A stretch of DNA of 37,067 bases. It comes from an uncultured Bacteroidota bacterium. Lineage in GTDB: Bacteria; Bacteroidota; Bacteroidia; Chitinophagales; Chitinophagaceae. Position 1 is the first letter of the stretch. Every line of letters starts with the position of its first letter. The position numbers and the translations under genes are program-made. Below the pieces are notes generated by a model. It saw only the letters and a list, made by a program, of their open reading frames with translations, had not been told where the DNA came from and ran no database searches. The stretch spans positions 1 through 37,067 of the forward strand of contig CAIRZD010000046.1 of assembly GCA_903882965.1 (NCBI GenBank). The letters run 5' to 3'. Positions 1 through 9,518 of the stretch are shown here, piece after piece.

Positions 1-25
1 AAAGGCTAACACTTTAAAGAAAATA

Positions 26-61
26 TCATAAAAAATGCCCTTGCTAAATAACAAGGGCATT
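26..61 (-). terminator. Rho-independent terminator of the dcw operon
   Basis: A perfect 10-bp stem (34-43 pairing with 52-61, AATGCCCTTG with its complement) encloses an 8-base loop. Read on the minus strand it lies just after the ftsZ stop and is followed by a run of five T (complement of 29-33). This is the expected shape of an intrinsic terminator and marks the 3' end of the division operon. The other direction has a weaker T-rich tail, so it may also act on the plus strand. Confidence 0.8.
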
Positions 62-82
62 CCTTTAATATATAATGTGCTA

Positions 83-1717
83 TCAATCTGGCTTTTTACC
101 ATCAAGGAAGGTATTTATGGTTTGAATACCAGCCTGATTATTTTGCTGGTCATTCATACCCACGGTATACCCGCTATAAAAAGAATCTGATGAGCCAGCC
201 TGGTTATCCAGTTTCATATTTTTTCTCATATAAGCCGGTACTGATTCCATTTCATCGTTACTTTCTGTACCCTTTATGTTAAAGCTCATGCGGCGAAGGC
301 GCTCTGCCCTGTCCTCAAGTGCTCTCTTCTGCTCCTCAAATCTTCTTTTTTCTTCTATTTCATCTTCAGAAAGCACACGGTCTCCGATTTTCATGATCAC
401 TGATTCTTTGGCTGGTTCTTCATTTTTTATCAGCAGTTGCATGGGTATCTCATCAGGTCTTTTTTCTTCCTGCATAAATACAGGTGCTTTTTCTTCAACT
501 ACTTCCTGCTTGTCTTCTACAAGTTGTATATAGTTATCTGTTTGTGCAAGCGTGTAAGTTTCTGTTGGTTTGTAGTCTGTGCTATTATTAACGATTGGCA
601 TCTCTACCAATACCGGTGTCATTGTGTATTCAGTTTGCTTTACTGCGGCCCTAACTTCTGTAGGCACTTCCGCCGCTGGTTGCATATCACCAAGTTTTAC
701 AACTATTTTTTCAGGCTCGTTGTTCTTAGCGGGAAAATCAATTTTGATATCCTTATGATTAAATCCAGTAGCAATTACCGTAACTGCTATTTTTTCCTTT
801 AAGTTAGGATCGTGGCCCATACCCAGAATAACGTCACAATTATCTCCGGCTTGTTGTTGTACATATGCCTGTATTGCTTCAGCTTCGTCCATAGTATGTT
901 CAAATTCACCGGCGGCAGAAGTGATATTGAGCAGCAACCATTTAGCGCCACTGATATCGCTATCATTCAATAACGGAGAATTAAGCGCTTCTTCTACAGC
1001 TATTACTGCGCGATTCTCACCGGTAGCAGACGCACTGCCTAATATAGCAACACCGCCATTTTTCATTACCGTACAAACATCGGCAAAATCGACGTTTATC
1101 TGACCGGTAGTAGTGATCACATCGGTAATACATTTTGCAGCGGTGGCAAGTATATCATCTGCTTTTGCGAATGCCTGTGTAAATGGTAAATTGCCAAATT
1201 GCTGGCGCAGCTTATCATTAGAAATGATAAGTATGGTATCAACATGCTCACGCATTTTATCAATCCCATCCTGTGCCTGTTTCATTCTTTTACGGCCTTC
1301 ATAAGTGAAAGGCGTTGTTACGATACCTACGGTAAGTATACCAAGGTCGCGGCATATTTTTGATACCACAGGTGCGCCTCCTGTACCGGTGCCACCGCCC
1401 ATACCGGCAGTGATGAATGCCATGCGGGTATTGACCTTGAGGATTTTAGAAACATCTTCAATGCTTTCTTCGCATGACTGTTTGCCTATCTCCGGGTTAG
1501 CGCCGGCACCAAGACCCTGTGTAAGATGTGGCCCTAATTGTATTTTATTAGCTACCGGGCTCAGAGCAAGTGCTTGTGAATCGGTATTGCAGACTACAAA
1601 ATCAACACCTTCAATTCCGAGGCTGTGCATATAATTTACGGCATTGCTTCCGCCACCGCCTACGCCTATTACTTTAATTATAGACGACTGATTTTTGGGG
1701 ATCTCAAAATGTATCAT
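83..1717 (-). CDS. ftsZ: Cell division protein FtsZ
   Basis: Tubulin-like GTPase that polymerises into the division ring at midcell. The N-terminal domain begins with the nucleotide-binding glycine loop (GVGGGGSNAVN, residues ~18-28) and carries the tubulin signature GGGTGTG at residues 107-113; the T7-loop region follows in the second domain (to ~residue 325). At 544 residues it is much longer than the ~380 of E. coli FtsZ. The extra length is a linker of about 200 residues rich in Glu, Gln and Lys, with an Arg/Glu-rich helical stretch (~455-480). It ends in a short conserved-looking peptide (NTFLDGKKPD), as in many Bacteroidetes, where it would bind partners such as FtsA. It is the last gene of the operon, 69 bases after ftsA, and is followed by a terminator. 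Confidence 0.98.
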   Translation of the reverse strand: MIHFEIPKNQSSIIKVIGVGGGGSNAVNYMHSLGIEGVDFVVCNTDSQALALSPVANKIQLGPHLTQGLGAGANPEIGKQSCEESIEDVSKILKVNTRMAFITAGMGGGTGTGGAPVVSKICRDLGILTVGIVTTPFTYEGRKRMKQAQDGIDKMREHVDTILIISNDKLRQQFGNLPFTQAFAKADDILATAAKCITDVITTTGQINVDFADVCTVMKNGGVAILGSASATGENRAVIAVEEALNSPLLNDSDISGAKWLLLNITSAAGEFEHTMDEAEAIQAYVQQQAGDNCDVILGMGHDPNLKEKIAVTVIATGFNHKDIKIDFPAKNNEPEKIVVKLGDMQPAAEVPTEVRAAVKQTEYTMTPVLVEMPIVNNSTDYKPTETYTLAQTDNYIQLVEDKQEVVEEKAPVFMQEEKRPDEIPMQLLIKNEEPAKESVIMKIGDRVLSEDEIEEKRRFEEQKRALEDRAERLRRMSFNIKGTESNDEMESVPAYMRKNMKLDNQAGSSDSFYSGYTVGMNDQQNNQAGIQTINTFLDGKKPD

Positions 1718-1786
1718 GTCTTATTAGTTTGTGAGTTAGTAAATATGTGGTTAGTTGTGAGTAGTAATTTTTAGATTCTTTTGCTT

Positions 1787-3199
1787 TTAACTTATTTCCT
1801 GATCTTCAACATCTTCAAACATTTTCATGAATTTTCCTTTAAGTCCATCGAAAAGTTTTTTTACATTGTCGTTCCGTTTTCGCACCTTTTGCCTGTTGAT
1901 CTCATCCTGTATTTCCGGAATTTTTTCTTCGACATGCGGCACCGAATCAGGGATATCATTCATTATTGGTTTAAGTTCTTCTGAGTTTATCCGGATGAAA
2001 TTCCCACCCTCTCCAGTAAAACGCATTTTGCCGTTTTCGAAATCATGATAGCCACGTAAGATGAGGCCGATACATGTAGAATACATAGGGTTCATTAATG
2101 ATTCGGCATGGCCACCTGCAAGGTGCTCGTTTGGATAACCAATGCGTGCACCCATACCGGTGACAAACTCAGTAAGTTGAGTAATATGCTTCAATTGTGC
2201 GCCACCACCGGTAAGTATGATACCACCATACAAACGCTTGTCGAGGTCAATTTGTTTCAGGTGATACATAACATAGTCGAGTATCTCCTGCATACGCGCC
2301 TGTATAATATGTGCCAAGTTCTTTACCGAAATTTCTTTTGGAGGTAAGCCTCTTAACCCCGGTATAGTAATATAGGCATTACTATTAGCTTCATCAGCAA
2401 GGGCGGTACCAAACTGCACCTTCATTTGCTCTGCCTGGGCGCGCAATACACCAAGACCGTTGCGAATGTCGTTGGTAATATTTACACCGGCATATGGTAT
2501 AACGGCGGTATGCTTTAGTATACCATCGAAGAATACTGCCATATCGGTAGTGCCGCCGCCTATGTCTACTATAGCAACACCGGCTTCAAGATCTTCATCG
2601 TTCATAACTGAAGCTGCTGAGGCTAATGGCTGTAATACAAGATCGCGGGTGATGAGGCCGGACTTATCGACACAACGCTTTATATTTCGGATAGCGTTAC
2701 GGTCCCCCGTAATGACATGAAAGTTAGCGCCGATCTTAACACCACTCATACCGATAGGATCGAGTACATAAGCGGTATTATCTACCGTAAAATCCTGGGG
2801 AACGATATCAATGATCTGATCGCCAGCGGGAATATATGTTTTGTTCTGATCCCGAACGAGCATATCAATATCATCCTGGCTGATCTCAATATCAGAGTTT
2901 GAACGTACACGGTCGCCACGCGTCTGGAGGCTTTTGATATGCTGCCCTGCTATACCCACATATACCTCTTTTAATTCAAGGTTGGGATTGGACAGCAGAC
3001 ATCTTTCAAAAGCCTGCTCTATAGAACGAATACATTGCTCTATATTCATGACCACGCCATGACTCACACCAGCTGAGTCTGCGCGTCCAAAGCCGAGTAT
3101 CTCGACTTTACCGTACTCATTTTTTCTGCCTGCAATTGCAACCACTTTTGTGGTGCCTATGTCTAAGCCTACTATAATGGGTTGTTCATTCTTGCTCAT
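1787..3199 (-). CDS. ftsA: Cell division protein FtsA
   Basis: Actin-family ATPase that tethers FtsZ filaments to the inner face of the membrane. The actin-type phosphate-binding loops are visible: GLDIGTTKV near residues 11-19 and DIGGGTTD at 212-219. The SHS2 (1C) subdomain typical of FtsA lies between them, roughly residues 84-163. The C-terminus has a linker and then an amphipathic Lys/Phe/Met helix (KKLFDGLKGKFMKMFED, about 445-461), which fits the membrane-targeting helix. Length (470 aa) is somewhat above the E. coli protein (420) because of the C-terminal linker. It sits between ftsQ (21-base gap) and ftsZ, the usual order. Confidence 0.97.
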   Translation of the reverse strand: MSKNEQPIIVGLDIGTTKVVAIAGRKNEYGKVEILGFGRADSAGVSHGVVMNIEQCIRSIEQAFERCLLSNPNLELKEVYVGIAGQHIKSLQTRGDRVRSNSDIEISQDDIDMLVRDQNKTYIPAGDQIIDIVPQDFTVDNTAYVLDPIGMSGVKIGANFHVITGDRNAIRNIKRCVDKSGLITRDLVLQPLASAASVMNDEDLEAGVAIVDIGGGTTDMAVFFDGILKHTAVIPYAGVNITNDIRNGLGVLRAQAEQMKVQFGTALADEANSNAYITIPGLRGLPPKEISVKNLAHIIQARMQEILDYVMYHLKQIDLDKRLYGGIILTGGGAQLKHITQLTEFVTGMGARIGYPNEHLAGGHAESLMNPMYSTCIGLILRGYHDFENGKMRFTGEGGNFIRINSEELKPIMNDIPDSVPHVEEKIPEIQDEINRQKVRKRNDNVKKLFDGLKGKFMKMFEDVEDQEIS

Positions 3200-3220
3200 A
3201 TCGCGGAGGTTTAAAAATTA

Positions 3221-4318
3221 TTAATTGCTTTTGTTTTGAGGGTACACATATTTAGGCGCTTTCTTTTTTTTATCCTTGTCGTTTGTTTTTGATTTTATTG
3301 TTTGCTGTTTTGTCTTCTTCACCGGACCTTTCTTCGAGGGCGTATTTTTTGAATTTTTAGCTGTTGCTTTTGTAACGGGTTTAGCAACTTTTTTTGAAGC
3401 TGTTTTAGCAGCAATCAGTTTTGCAGTTTTAACTTCTGCTAGATGCACAGAATCTTTTGCATCATTCTTTGCTTCGGTCTCCACAATACTGTTTATCCAG
3501 TTCATCTTATCTACAGCCTTATCACCTGGGCCATTATATGGAAGGGCAGGTGATGCGACCACCTGGTTTTTAAATCGCAGATCAAACGTCTCGTATTTAT
3601 CCCAGCCTATTCGGTTTAAAATATTTTTATAAAACAGGAAGAGGTTATTGAACTTCTCTTTCATCCCAGATACATCGCCAAACAATATCTTCTGTTCTCC
3701 GAGTACCGGAACCAATTCGAAAGCGCCAACAGAATCAACGATCACTTGTGATATCTGTGCATTCCAAAAAGAATCAGCCTGTATAGTGTTTACTAAACTG
3801 ACGATCTGTTTCCTTAATGCCCAACTTATACTGTCGTTCATCAGCTCAGGCACATTTGTTACTACCGTAGTATAGTATATATAGTTTTGAGACAAAGGCA
3901 TTATGCTAAGTGTGCCATCGAGATAATAACTCTTGCTATCCTTCTGGAATATCCTTGCTACCGGCAGCCTCTGTGTCACATACATTTGTAATACACGGTT
4001 GTTATCAATAAACACCTGCGCATGCGCCACCCAAGGATCAGCCATGATGATCTGCTCCATGCTATGAATATCAAGTTTTGATATAGGCGTGTGCATGACA
4101 TCTATATTCCTGTTGTTGATTGTAAGGTCCATGATCTCATTCTCCTCAATAAAATGATACTTCTTATCATTCTTAAAATGTACTGCTACGCTTGTTAATG
4201 TTTTTTCGTCTTCAATTTTAGATGCGCTTACAATTGCAATAATGCAGCCGGTGCTCACCACTACGGTAAGGAACACCTGGAGCATTTTACGAATTGATAT
4301 TTTGCGCTTCATTTTCAT
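3221..4318 (-). CDS. ftsQ: Cell division protein FtsQ with a long lysine-rich C-terminal tail
   Basis: Bitopic membrane protein of the divisome that recruits and regulates the septal synthase complex. A short cytoplasmic Lys/Arg-rich start is followed by one membrane segment (~residues 13-32), then a POTRA-like and beta domain on the periplasmic side (~40-255). Sequence similarity is low, as usual for FtsQ, so the call rests on topology plus position between murC and ftsA. The start codon overlaps the murC stop (ATGA, 4315-4318), indicating translational coupling. Odd feature: residues ~297-365 are a low-complexity tail of Lys, Ala, Thr and Ser with no visible fold, making the protein longer (365 aa) than the E. 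coli one (276). Confidence 0.88.
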   Translation of the reverse strand: MKMKRKISIRKMLQVFLTVVVSTGCIIAIVSASKIEDEKTLTSVAVHFKNDKKYHFIEENEIMDLTINNRNIDVMHTPISKLDIHSMEQIIMADPWVAHAQVFIDNNRVLQMYVTQRLPVARIFQKDSKSYYLDGTLSIMPLSQNYIYYTTVVTNVPELMNDSISWALRKQIVSLVNTIQADSFWNAQISQVIVDSVGAFELVPVLGEQKILFGDVSGMKEKFNNLFLFYKNILNRIGWDKYETFDLRFKNQVVASPALPYNGPGDKAVDKMNWINSIVETEAKNDAKDSVHLAEVKTAKLIAAKTASKKVAKPVTKATAKNSKNTPSKKGPVKKTKQQTIKSKTNDKDKKKKAPKYVYPQNKSN

Positions 4319-5673
4319 TTCTTCAACAGTATATTTTTAATTGGTTCTATTAATTTGTCTATATCTCCTGCACCAGCTGTAATAAACATATCCAGTGGTG
4401 CTACCCTTACATAATCCAGCAAACCTTCTTTTGATAATATTGTGTGAGCGGGATTATCCATTTTATCAGCAATTGTTTTTGATGTTATCCCTTCCATTGG
4501 CAATTCCCTGGCTGGATATATATCTAATAAGATCACTTCATCTGCCATATCAAGGCTACGAGCAAAACCATCAGCAAGATCTCTTGTGCGGCTGAACAGG
4601 TGGGGTTGAAAACAAACCACGTTTCTGCGACCAGGGAAGAGATATTTTGCACTCTTAATCAATGCGGAAAGTTCTTCAGGGTGATGCGCATAGTCGTCTA
4701 TGTATACCATTTTATCCGTTTTCACGACATATTCAAAACGGCGTTTCACACCTTTAAAACCGGCTAATTGCTTTTTTATATTTTCATCTTCTATACCAAG
4801 CATATGGCTAACAGCAATAGCAGCTACTGCATTCTCTACATTGTGCATGCCGCCAATCTGCAAATGCAAATTTTCAATGCACCAATCATTACCTTTTACG
4901 CTAAATATATATCCCCCATCTTTTTGCATAATATCATCAGCATATACATCTGCTGCATTATTCTGCAAACTGTAAGTAATTGTTTTAGGGCCCTTCAATT
5001 CATTCTGCCTGTGTAATCCATGCTTAACAAGCAATGTTCCGCCGGGCTTTATGTTTTTTGTGTATTGTATGAAGGCCGCTTCCATTTCTGCCGCTGTACC
5101 ATATATATCGAGGTGATCAGGATCAATTGAAGTAAGCACTGCAACATCAGGATACAACTTTAGGAAGCTCCTGTCATATTCATCTGCCTCTATTACTGCT
5201 GTATCATTTTTACCGCTCCAGTAATTCCGCTCATAATTAACAGATATACCGCCGAGGAATGCATTGCAACCATAACCAGTTTCGCGCAGCAGGTACGCGA
5301 TCATAGTAGATATTGTTGTTTTGCCATGCGTACCTGCAACTGTAATAGCATGCATAGATTCTGTGATCCATTGCAATACATCACTCCGTTTGTAAACAGG
5401 GTAATTCTTATTCTTATACCAATTGAGTTCTGTATGGTCTTTAGGAATAGCAGGCGTATAGATGACTAATTGTGTGGTCTTATCCAGCAGTTGTACGTCA
5501 TCGGTATAATGAATGCTCATTCCTTCTTTTGCTAATTGTATGGTAAGGTCAGTTTCAGTTTTATCATAGCCATTTACAACAGCCCCCTGCTCACGGAAAA
5601 AGCGCGCCAGTGCGCTCATGCCTATGCCGCCTATGCCTATGAAATACACCTTATTGATTTCTCTTACGTTCAT
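4315..5673 (-). CDS. murC: UDP-N-acetylmuramate--L-alanine ligase
   Basis: Cytoplasmic ATP-dependent ligase that adds L-Ala to UDP-MurNAc, the first amino-acid step of the peptidoglycan stem peptide. The N-terminal Rossmann-type loop (FIGIGGIGMSALA, ~11-23) is typical of MurC. The Mur-ligase ATP loop GTHGKTT is at residues 114-120, and the central-domain motif EADEYDRSF and the C-terminal DDYAHHP motif are both present. Length 452 aa is normal for the family. It overlaps ftsQ downstream by 4 bases and follows murG by 34 bases. Confidence 0.97.
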   Translation of the reverse strand: MNVREINKVYFIGIGGIGMSALARFFREQGAVVNGYDKTETDLTIQLAKEGMSIHYTDDVQLLDKTTQLVIYTPAIPKDHTELNWYKNKNYPVYKRSDVLQWITESMHAITVAGTHGKTTISTMIAYLLRETGYGCNAFLGGISVNYERNYWSGKNDTAVIEADEYDRSFLKLYPDVAVLTSIDPDHLDIYGTAAEMEAAFIQYTKNIKPGGTLLVKHGLHRQNELKGPKTITYSLQNNAADVYADDIMQKDGGYIFSVKGNDWCIENLHLQIGGMHNVENAVAAIAVSHMLGIEDENIKKQLAGFKGVKRRFEYVVKTDKMVYIDDYAHHPEELSALIKSAKYLFPGRRNVVCFQPHLFSRTRDLADGFARSLDMADEVILLDIYPARELPMEGITSKTIADKMDNPAHTILSKEGLLDYVRVAPLDMFITAGAGDIDKLIEPIKNILLKK

Positions 5674-5707
5674 ACTTTATTATCTACTTACTATTATATT
5701 TATTCTA

Positions 5708-6811
5708 TTAATTCAAGCCTGCTATCTGAATTACCTTATTGGCGATACGCTCGTCTGCATCTTTTATTGCCATTGTCTTCAAATTTTCTGACATAATTTT
5801 CTGCATATCACTATCCTTCAATATTGATCTTAGTTTATTTACAAGTTCAGTTTTCGCATCACTATCTTTTACAAGTGCAGCAGCATTGCGTTTTACAAGC
5901 GCCATCGCATTGCTTGTCTGATGATCTTCGGCAGCATGTGGATACGGCACAAATATTACCGGCTTACCCACAATGCATAACTCAGCAATCGCAAGCGCAC
6001 CGGCTCTTGATATTACTATATCGGCTGCTGCATAGGCACTATCCATCTCTTTGATAAAATCAAATACTTTTACTTTACTACTGTAGCCGCCTATACGCCT
6101 TTTTGCCTGAGCATGGTATGGTTTACCCGTTTGCCATATCACCTGCACATCTTCTTTCATCAACTCATCTAAACCCTCATCTATACTTTCATTTATAGAT
6201 TTTGCACCAAGGCTTCCACCTACTATCAATATTGTCTTAACATTGTTTTTCAAACCAAATGATGCTATTCCTTCTTCGGACGTCTTGCTCATATCCGAAA
6301 TATTCTTTCGTACAGGGTTGCCGGTAATTATTATTTTATCCTTAGGAAAGAACTGCTCCATATTTTCATATGCCACGCATATTGCCTCAGCTCTTTTGCC
6401 TAATATTTTGTTGCTCTTACCTGCAAAAGAATTTTGTTCCTGTATCAGTGTTGGTATGTTCATGCCCTGCCCTGCATTTAAAACCGGGAAGCTGGCGTAC
6501 CCCCCTACGCCAACTATAACTCCCGGTTTAAACTGCCTGATGATACTTCTTGCCTGCATCTTGCTTTTCAATAATTTAAAAGGCAGAGACAGGTTTTTTA
6601 AAATGCTACCTCTTTGAAAACCTGCAATATCTAGTCCGATGATCTCAAATCCTTCCTGGGGCACCTTTTCCATTTCCATTTTATTCTTAGCGCCTACAAA
6701 TAATAACTGGGTGCCAGGCCTCATGCGTTGCAAGGCATGGCCTATAGCCACTGCGGGGAATATATGCCCGCCTGTTCCGCCTCCTGCTATTATTACACGC
6801 AAATTGTCCAT
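5708..6811 (-). CDS. murG: UDP-GlcNAc:lipid I N-acetylglucosaminyltransferase MurG
   Basis: GT-B glycosyltransferase on the inner membrane face that adds GlcNAc to lipid I, giving lipid II. The N-terminal glycine loop GGGTGGH (residues 10-16) binds the lipid pyrophosphate. A second glycine-rich loop (VGGSLGA, ~199-205) and the nucleotide-sugar binding stretch ending HAAEDHQTSNA are in place in the C-terminal half. Length 367 aa is typical. It starts 1 base after ftsW ends, so the two are tightly coupled, which suits the hand-over of lipid II between them. Confidence 0.97.
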   Translation of the reverse strand: MDNLRVIIAGGGTGGHIFPAVAIGHALQRMRPGTQLLFVGAKNKMEMEKVPQEGFEIIGLDIAGFQRGSILKNLSLPFKLLKSKMQARSIIRQFKPGVIVGVGGYASFPVLNAGQGMNIPTLIQEQNSFAGKSNKILGKRAEAICVAYENMEQFFPKDKIIITGNPVRKNISDMSKTSEEGIASFGLKNNVKTILIVGGSLGAKSINESIDEGLDELMKEDVQVIWQTGKPYHAQAKRRIGGYSSKVKVFDFIKEMDSAYAAADIVISRAGALAIAELCIVGKPVIFVPYPHAAEDHQTSNAMALVKRNAAALVKDSDAKTELVNKLRSILKDSDMQKIMSENLKTMAIKDADERIANKVIQIAGLN

Positions 6812-6812
6812 T

Positions 6813-8117
6813 CTATACTGCCGGTACCGGTTTTTTATTTATAATCGTTTTTTTACGCTTCTTTACTTCGTTAGTCAATGCTTCGGGTGCTATCTCCTCA
6901 CTTGCTTCCTCATCTTCGTACTCCTCTTCTGCATCTTCTTTTGCTGCCTTCTTAGTCCCTTTTTTCCCGCCCTCCATTTCGTCCACATACCTGCTTACAC
7001 TTAGTATTATACCTATGGCGATGCTCGTAAACCATATTGATGAGCCACCCATACTTATCATTGGGAGTGTTAGGCCGGTAACTGGCACCAAGTGAACATT
7101 GACGGCCATATTCAACATGGCCTGAAACACCAGTGTTATACTCAGCCCCACAGCGAGGAATGCTCCGAATGCAAAAGGGCATCTCTTAAAAATGAGGATG
7201 CTGCGCCATAAGAACAATAAGTATAACATAACCACTATTGCACCACCTATAAGGCCATATTCTTCGACTATGATCGAAAAAATAAAATCAGAATAAGGGT
7301 GTGGCAAAAAGTTTTTCTGAAGACTTCTGCCCGGACCACGACCCGTAATACCTCCATTAGCTATAGCAATTTTTGCCTGTTGCACCTGGTATACATCTTC
7401 GCCCTTACCATCTTTTTTCTTTCCGCCTGCAAAATCTTCGATCCTTTGTTCCCATGTTTTTGCACGGCCAAACCCTGTTAGCTTTGAAATAGTAAACAAC
7501 AGTGATATACCCATAATACCAACTGCTGCCAGCAACAATAAATGTTTCACCTGCACCCGACCTATAAAGAATACAATACTGCATGTAGCACCCAACATTA
7601 ATGCTGTAGAAAGATTTGCGGGAGCAATGAGCGCGCAAGTAAACAGCATAGGCAGCAATACCGGGATAAAGCCTTTCTTCAAGTCTTTTATCACATCCTG
7701 CTTCATGCTGAGCACACGTGCAATGAACATGAATAATGCCAGCTTGGCAAGATCAGATGTCTGGAAAGTAAGGTTAATTACCGGCAGCTTTATCCACCGT
7801 GAACCTTCATTAAGACTGGTGCCAAAAAACAGTGTGTATAATAATAACGGCAGGCTTAATAAATAAAGGATAACCGCTACTTTGGCAAACTTTGTATAAT
7901 TTACTTTGTGCACCCAATAAGTAATGAGTAACCCCAATCCCAACACCATCACTTGCTTCACAAGGTAGTAACTTGAATTTTTTTCCATTCTATAAGCAAG
8001 CGACCCCGTACTGCTGTATACCGCCAGCAGGCTGATAAACGAAAGGACGACAACCACGCCCCAGATCACCTGGTCGCCCTTTGTTTTTGTAAGCAATTGT
8101 TTTATACGGTCTGCCAT
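6813..8117 (-). CDS. ftsW: SEDS-family peptidoglycan polymerase FtsW
   Basis: Multi-pass SEDS glycosyltransferase that polymerises lipid II at the septum together with the class B penicillin-binding protein FtsI. About ten hydrophobic segments are visible. The RodA/FtsW signature region is present (NGGITGRGPGRS, then LPHPYSDFIFSIIVEEYGLIG), as are the later VTGLTLPMISMGGSS and the closing membrane helix (residues up to ~375). The last ~50 residues form a charged cytoplasmic tail with an acidic Glu/Asp run and a Lys-rich end, longer than in E. coli FtsW. FtsW rather than RodA is chosen from its place in the dcw operon between murD and murG. Confidence 0.95.
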   Translation of the reverse strand: MADRIKQLLTKTKGDQVIWGVVVVLSFISLLAVYSSTGSLAYRMEKNSSYYLVKQVMVLGLGLLITYWVHKVNYTKFAKVAVILYLLSLPLLLYTLFFGTSLNEGSRWIKLPVINLTFQTSDLAKLALFMFIARVLSMKQDVIKDLKKGFIPVLLPMLFTCALIAPANLSTALMLGATCSIVFFIGRVQVKHLLLLAAVGIMGISLLFTISKLTGFGRAKTWEQRIEDFAGGKKKDGKGEDVYQVQQAKIAIANGGITGRGPGRSLQKNFLPHPYSDFIFSIIVEEYGLIGGAIVVMLYLLFLWRSILIFKRCPFAFGAFLAVGLSITLVFQAMLNMAVNVHLVPVTGLTLPMISMGGSSIWFTSIAIGIILSVSRYVDEMEGGKKGTKKAAKEDAEEEYEDEEASEEIAPEALTNEVKKRKKTIINKKPVPAV

Positions 8118-8162
8118 AACTTTTTAAAATTCCAAATCACGAATTCTGATCATTCAAAATCT

Positions 8163-9518
8163 TTATAAATTTTTCACAGCTTCTTTAAACTGAGCTCCTC
8201 TATCTTCATAATTTTTAAACAAGTCGAAACTTGCACATGCCGGCGCCAACAATACCACATCGCCATGATCTGCTAAAGAATATGCAGCATTTACTGCCTC
8301 ATCTGTGCTTTTTGTATCCACTATTGTACTCACAACACCATCAAATGCAGCGTGTATAGGAGAGTTATCTACGCCCATGCAAACAATAGCTTTTACCTTC
8401 TCTTTCACCAACTCCAATATTTCAGTATAATCATTCCCTTTATCCTGCCCGCCAAGTATCAATACCACCGGTTTTTTCATGCTCTCCAGTGCAAACCAAA
8501 CGGAGTTTACATTAGTGGCTTTACTATCATTAATGTATTCCACCCCTCTGATGGTAGCCACATATTCCAGGCGATGTTCCAACCCCTTGAAGCCCGCGAA
8601 AGTTTCCCGGATCTTTTCTTTCCTCACGCCTGCAATGCGCGCAGATATTCCCGCTGCCATACTATTATATTGATTGTGTTTGCCTTTTATTGAAAGGTCA
8701 TGTATAGACATATCGAGGTTATCCCCTTCGTAGTCTATGTGCAGGCGGTCGTTGTTGATATATCCGCCTTCATTACCTGCGTTGTTCTCGTTCATTGTGA
8801 AGTAAATTGTAGTAGCGTGAATGGAATGGGTTGTTATGAATTCTTTTATTACGTTGTCGTCGTTGTTTACTATAAAATAGTCGTCTGCGTTTTGATATTT
8901 TGTTATTTTGAATTTTGATTCAACATAATTTGCAAAAACGTAATCATACCTGTCTAAATGATCCGGTGTAATATTTAACAGTACAGCAACATCTGGCCTG
9001 AACTGATGAATATCATCAAGTTGAAAACTACTTACTTCCATCACATACCACTTGCATGGCTGTTCTGCAATTTGCCGGGCGAAACTGTAACCTATATTAC
9101 CTACCATTGCCACATCATAATCAGCATCTTTCAGTATTGTATAAGTAAGTTTTGTAGTGGTGCTCTTGCCGTTACTCCCGGTTATTGCTATTATTTTACT
9201 GTCTCCCTTATACCGGAAACCAAATTCAATCTCGCTGCACACTTCAATTCCTGCAGCCCTCACCTGCTTCATGATAGCAACCTTTTCACTAATGCCCGGG
9301 CTCTTTACAAGGCATACGGCATTTAATATTTTATCACTGGTATGTATCCCCTCTTCAAATTCGATTCCATTTAGCGTTAATACCTCTTTGAAATTATCTT
9401 TTATAATTCCGCCATCACTTACAAACACATCCCAGCCTTGTTGCTTTCCCAGCAAGGCCGCGCCTACACCGCTTTCAGCGGCGCCCAGGATCACGAGGCG
9501 TTGTGTGTTTATACTCAC
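8163..9518 (-). CDS. murD: UDP-N-acetylmuramoyl-L-alanine--D-glutamate ligase
   Basis: Cytoplasmic Mur ligase that adds D-Glu to UDP-MurNAc-L-Ala. The N-terminal UDP-binding loop reads VILGAAESGVGAA, and the ATP loop GSNGKST is at ~residues 114-120 of the form chosen here. I start it at GTG 9518-9516, which overlaps the mraY stop in TAGTG and gives the expected ~451 residues. An in-frame ATG at 9575 would add 19 residues (starting [10 protein letters not shown]) that overlap mraY and do not resemble a MurD N-terminus. C-terminal motifs (NDSKATN, LILGGQDKG, LLAPACASFD) are intact. Confidence 0.95.
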   Translation of the reverse strand: MSINTQRLVILGAAESGVGAALLGKQQGWDVFVSDGGIIKDNFKEVLTLNGIEFEEGIHTSDKILNAVCLVKSPGISEKVAIMKQVRAAGIEVCSEIEFGFRYKGDSKIIAITGSNGKSTTTKLTYTILKDADYDVAMVGNIGYSFARQIAEQPCKWYVMEVSSFQLDDIHQFRPDVAVLLNITPDHLDRYDYVFANYVESKFKITKYQNADDYFIVNNDDNVIKEFITTHSIHATTIYFTMNENNAGNEGGYINNDRLHIDYEGDNLDMSIHDLSIKGKHNQYNSMAAGISARIAGVRKEKIRETFAGFKGLEHRLEYVATIRGVEYINDSKATNVNSVWFALESMKKPVVLILGGQDKGNDYTEILELVKEKVKAIVCMGVDNSPIHAAFDGVVSTIVDTKSTDEAVNAAYSLADHGDVVLLAPACASFDLFKNYEDRGAQFKEAVKNL

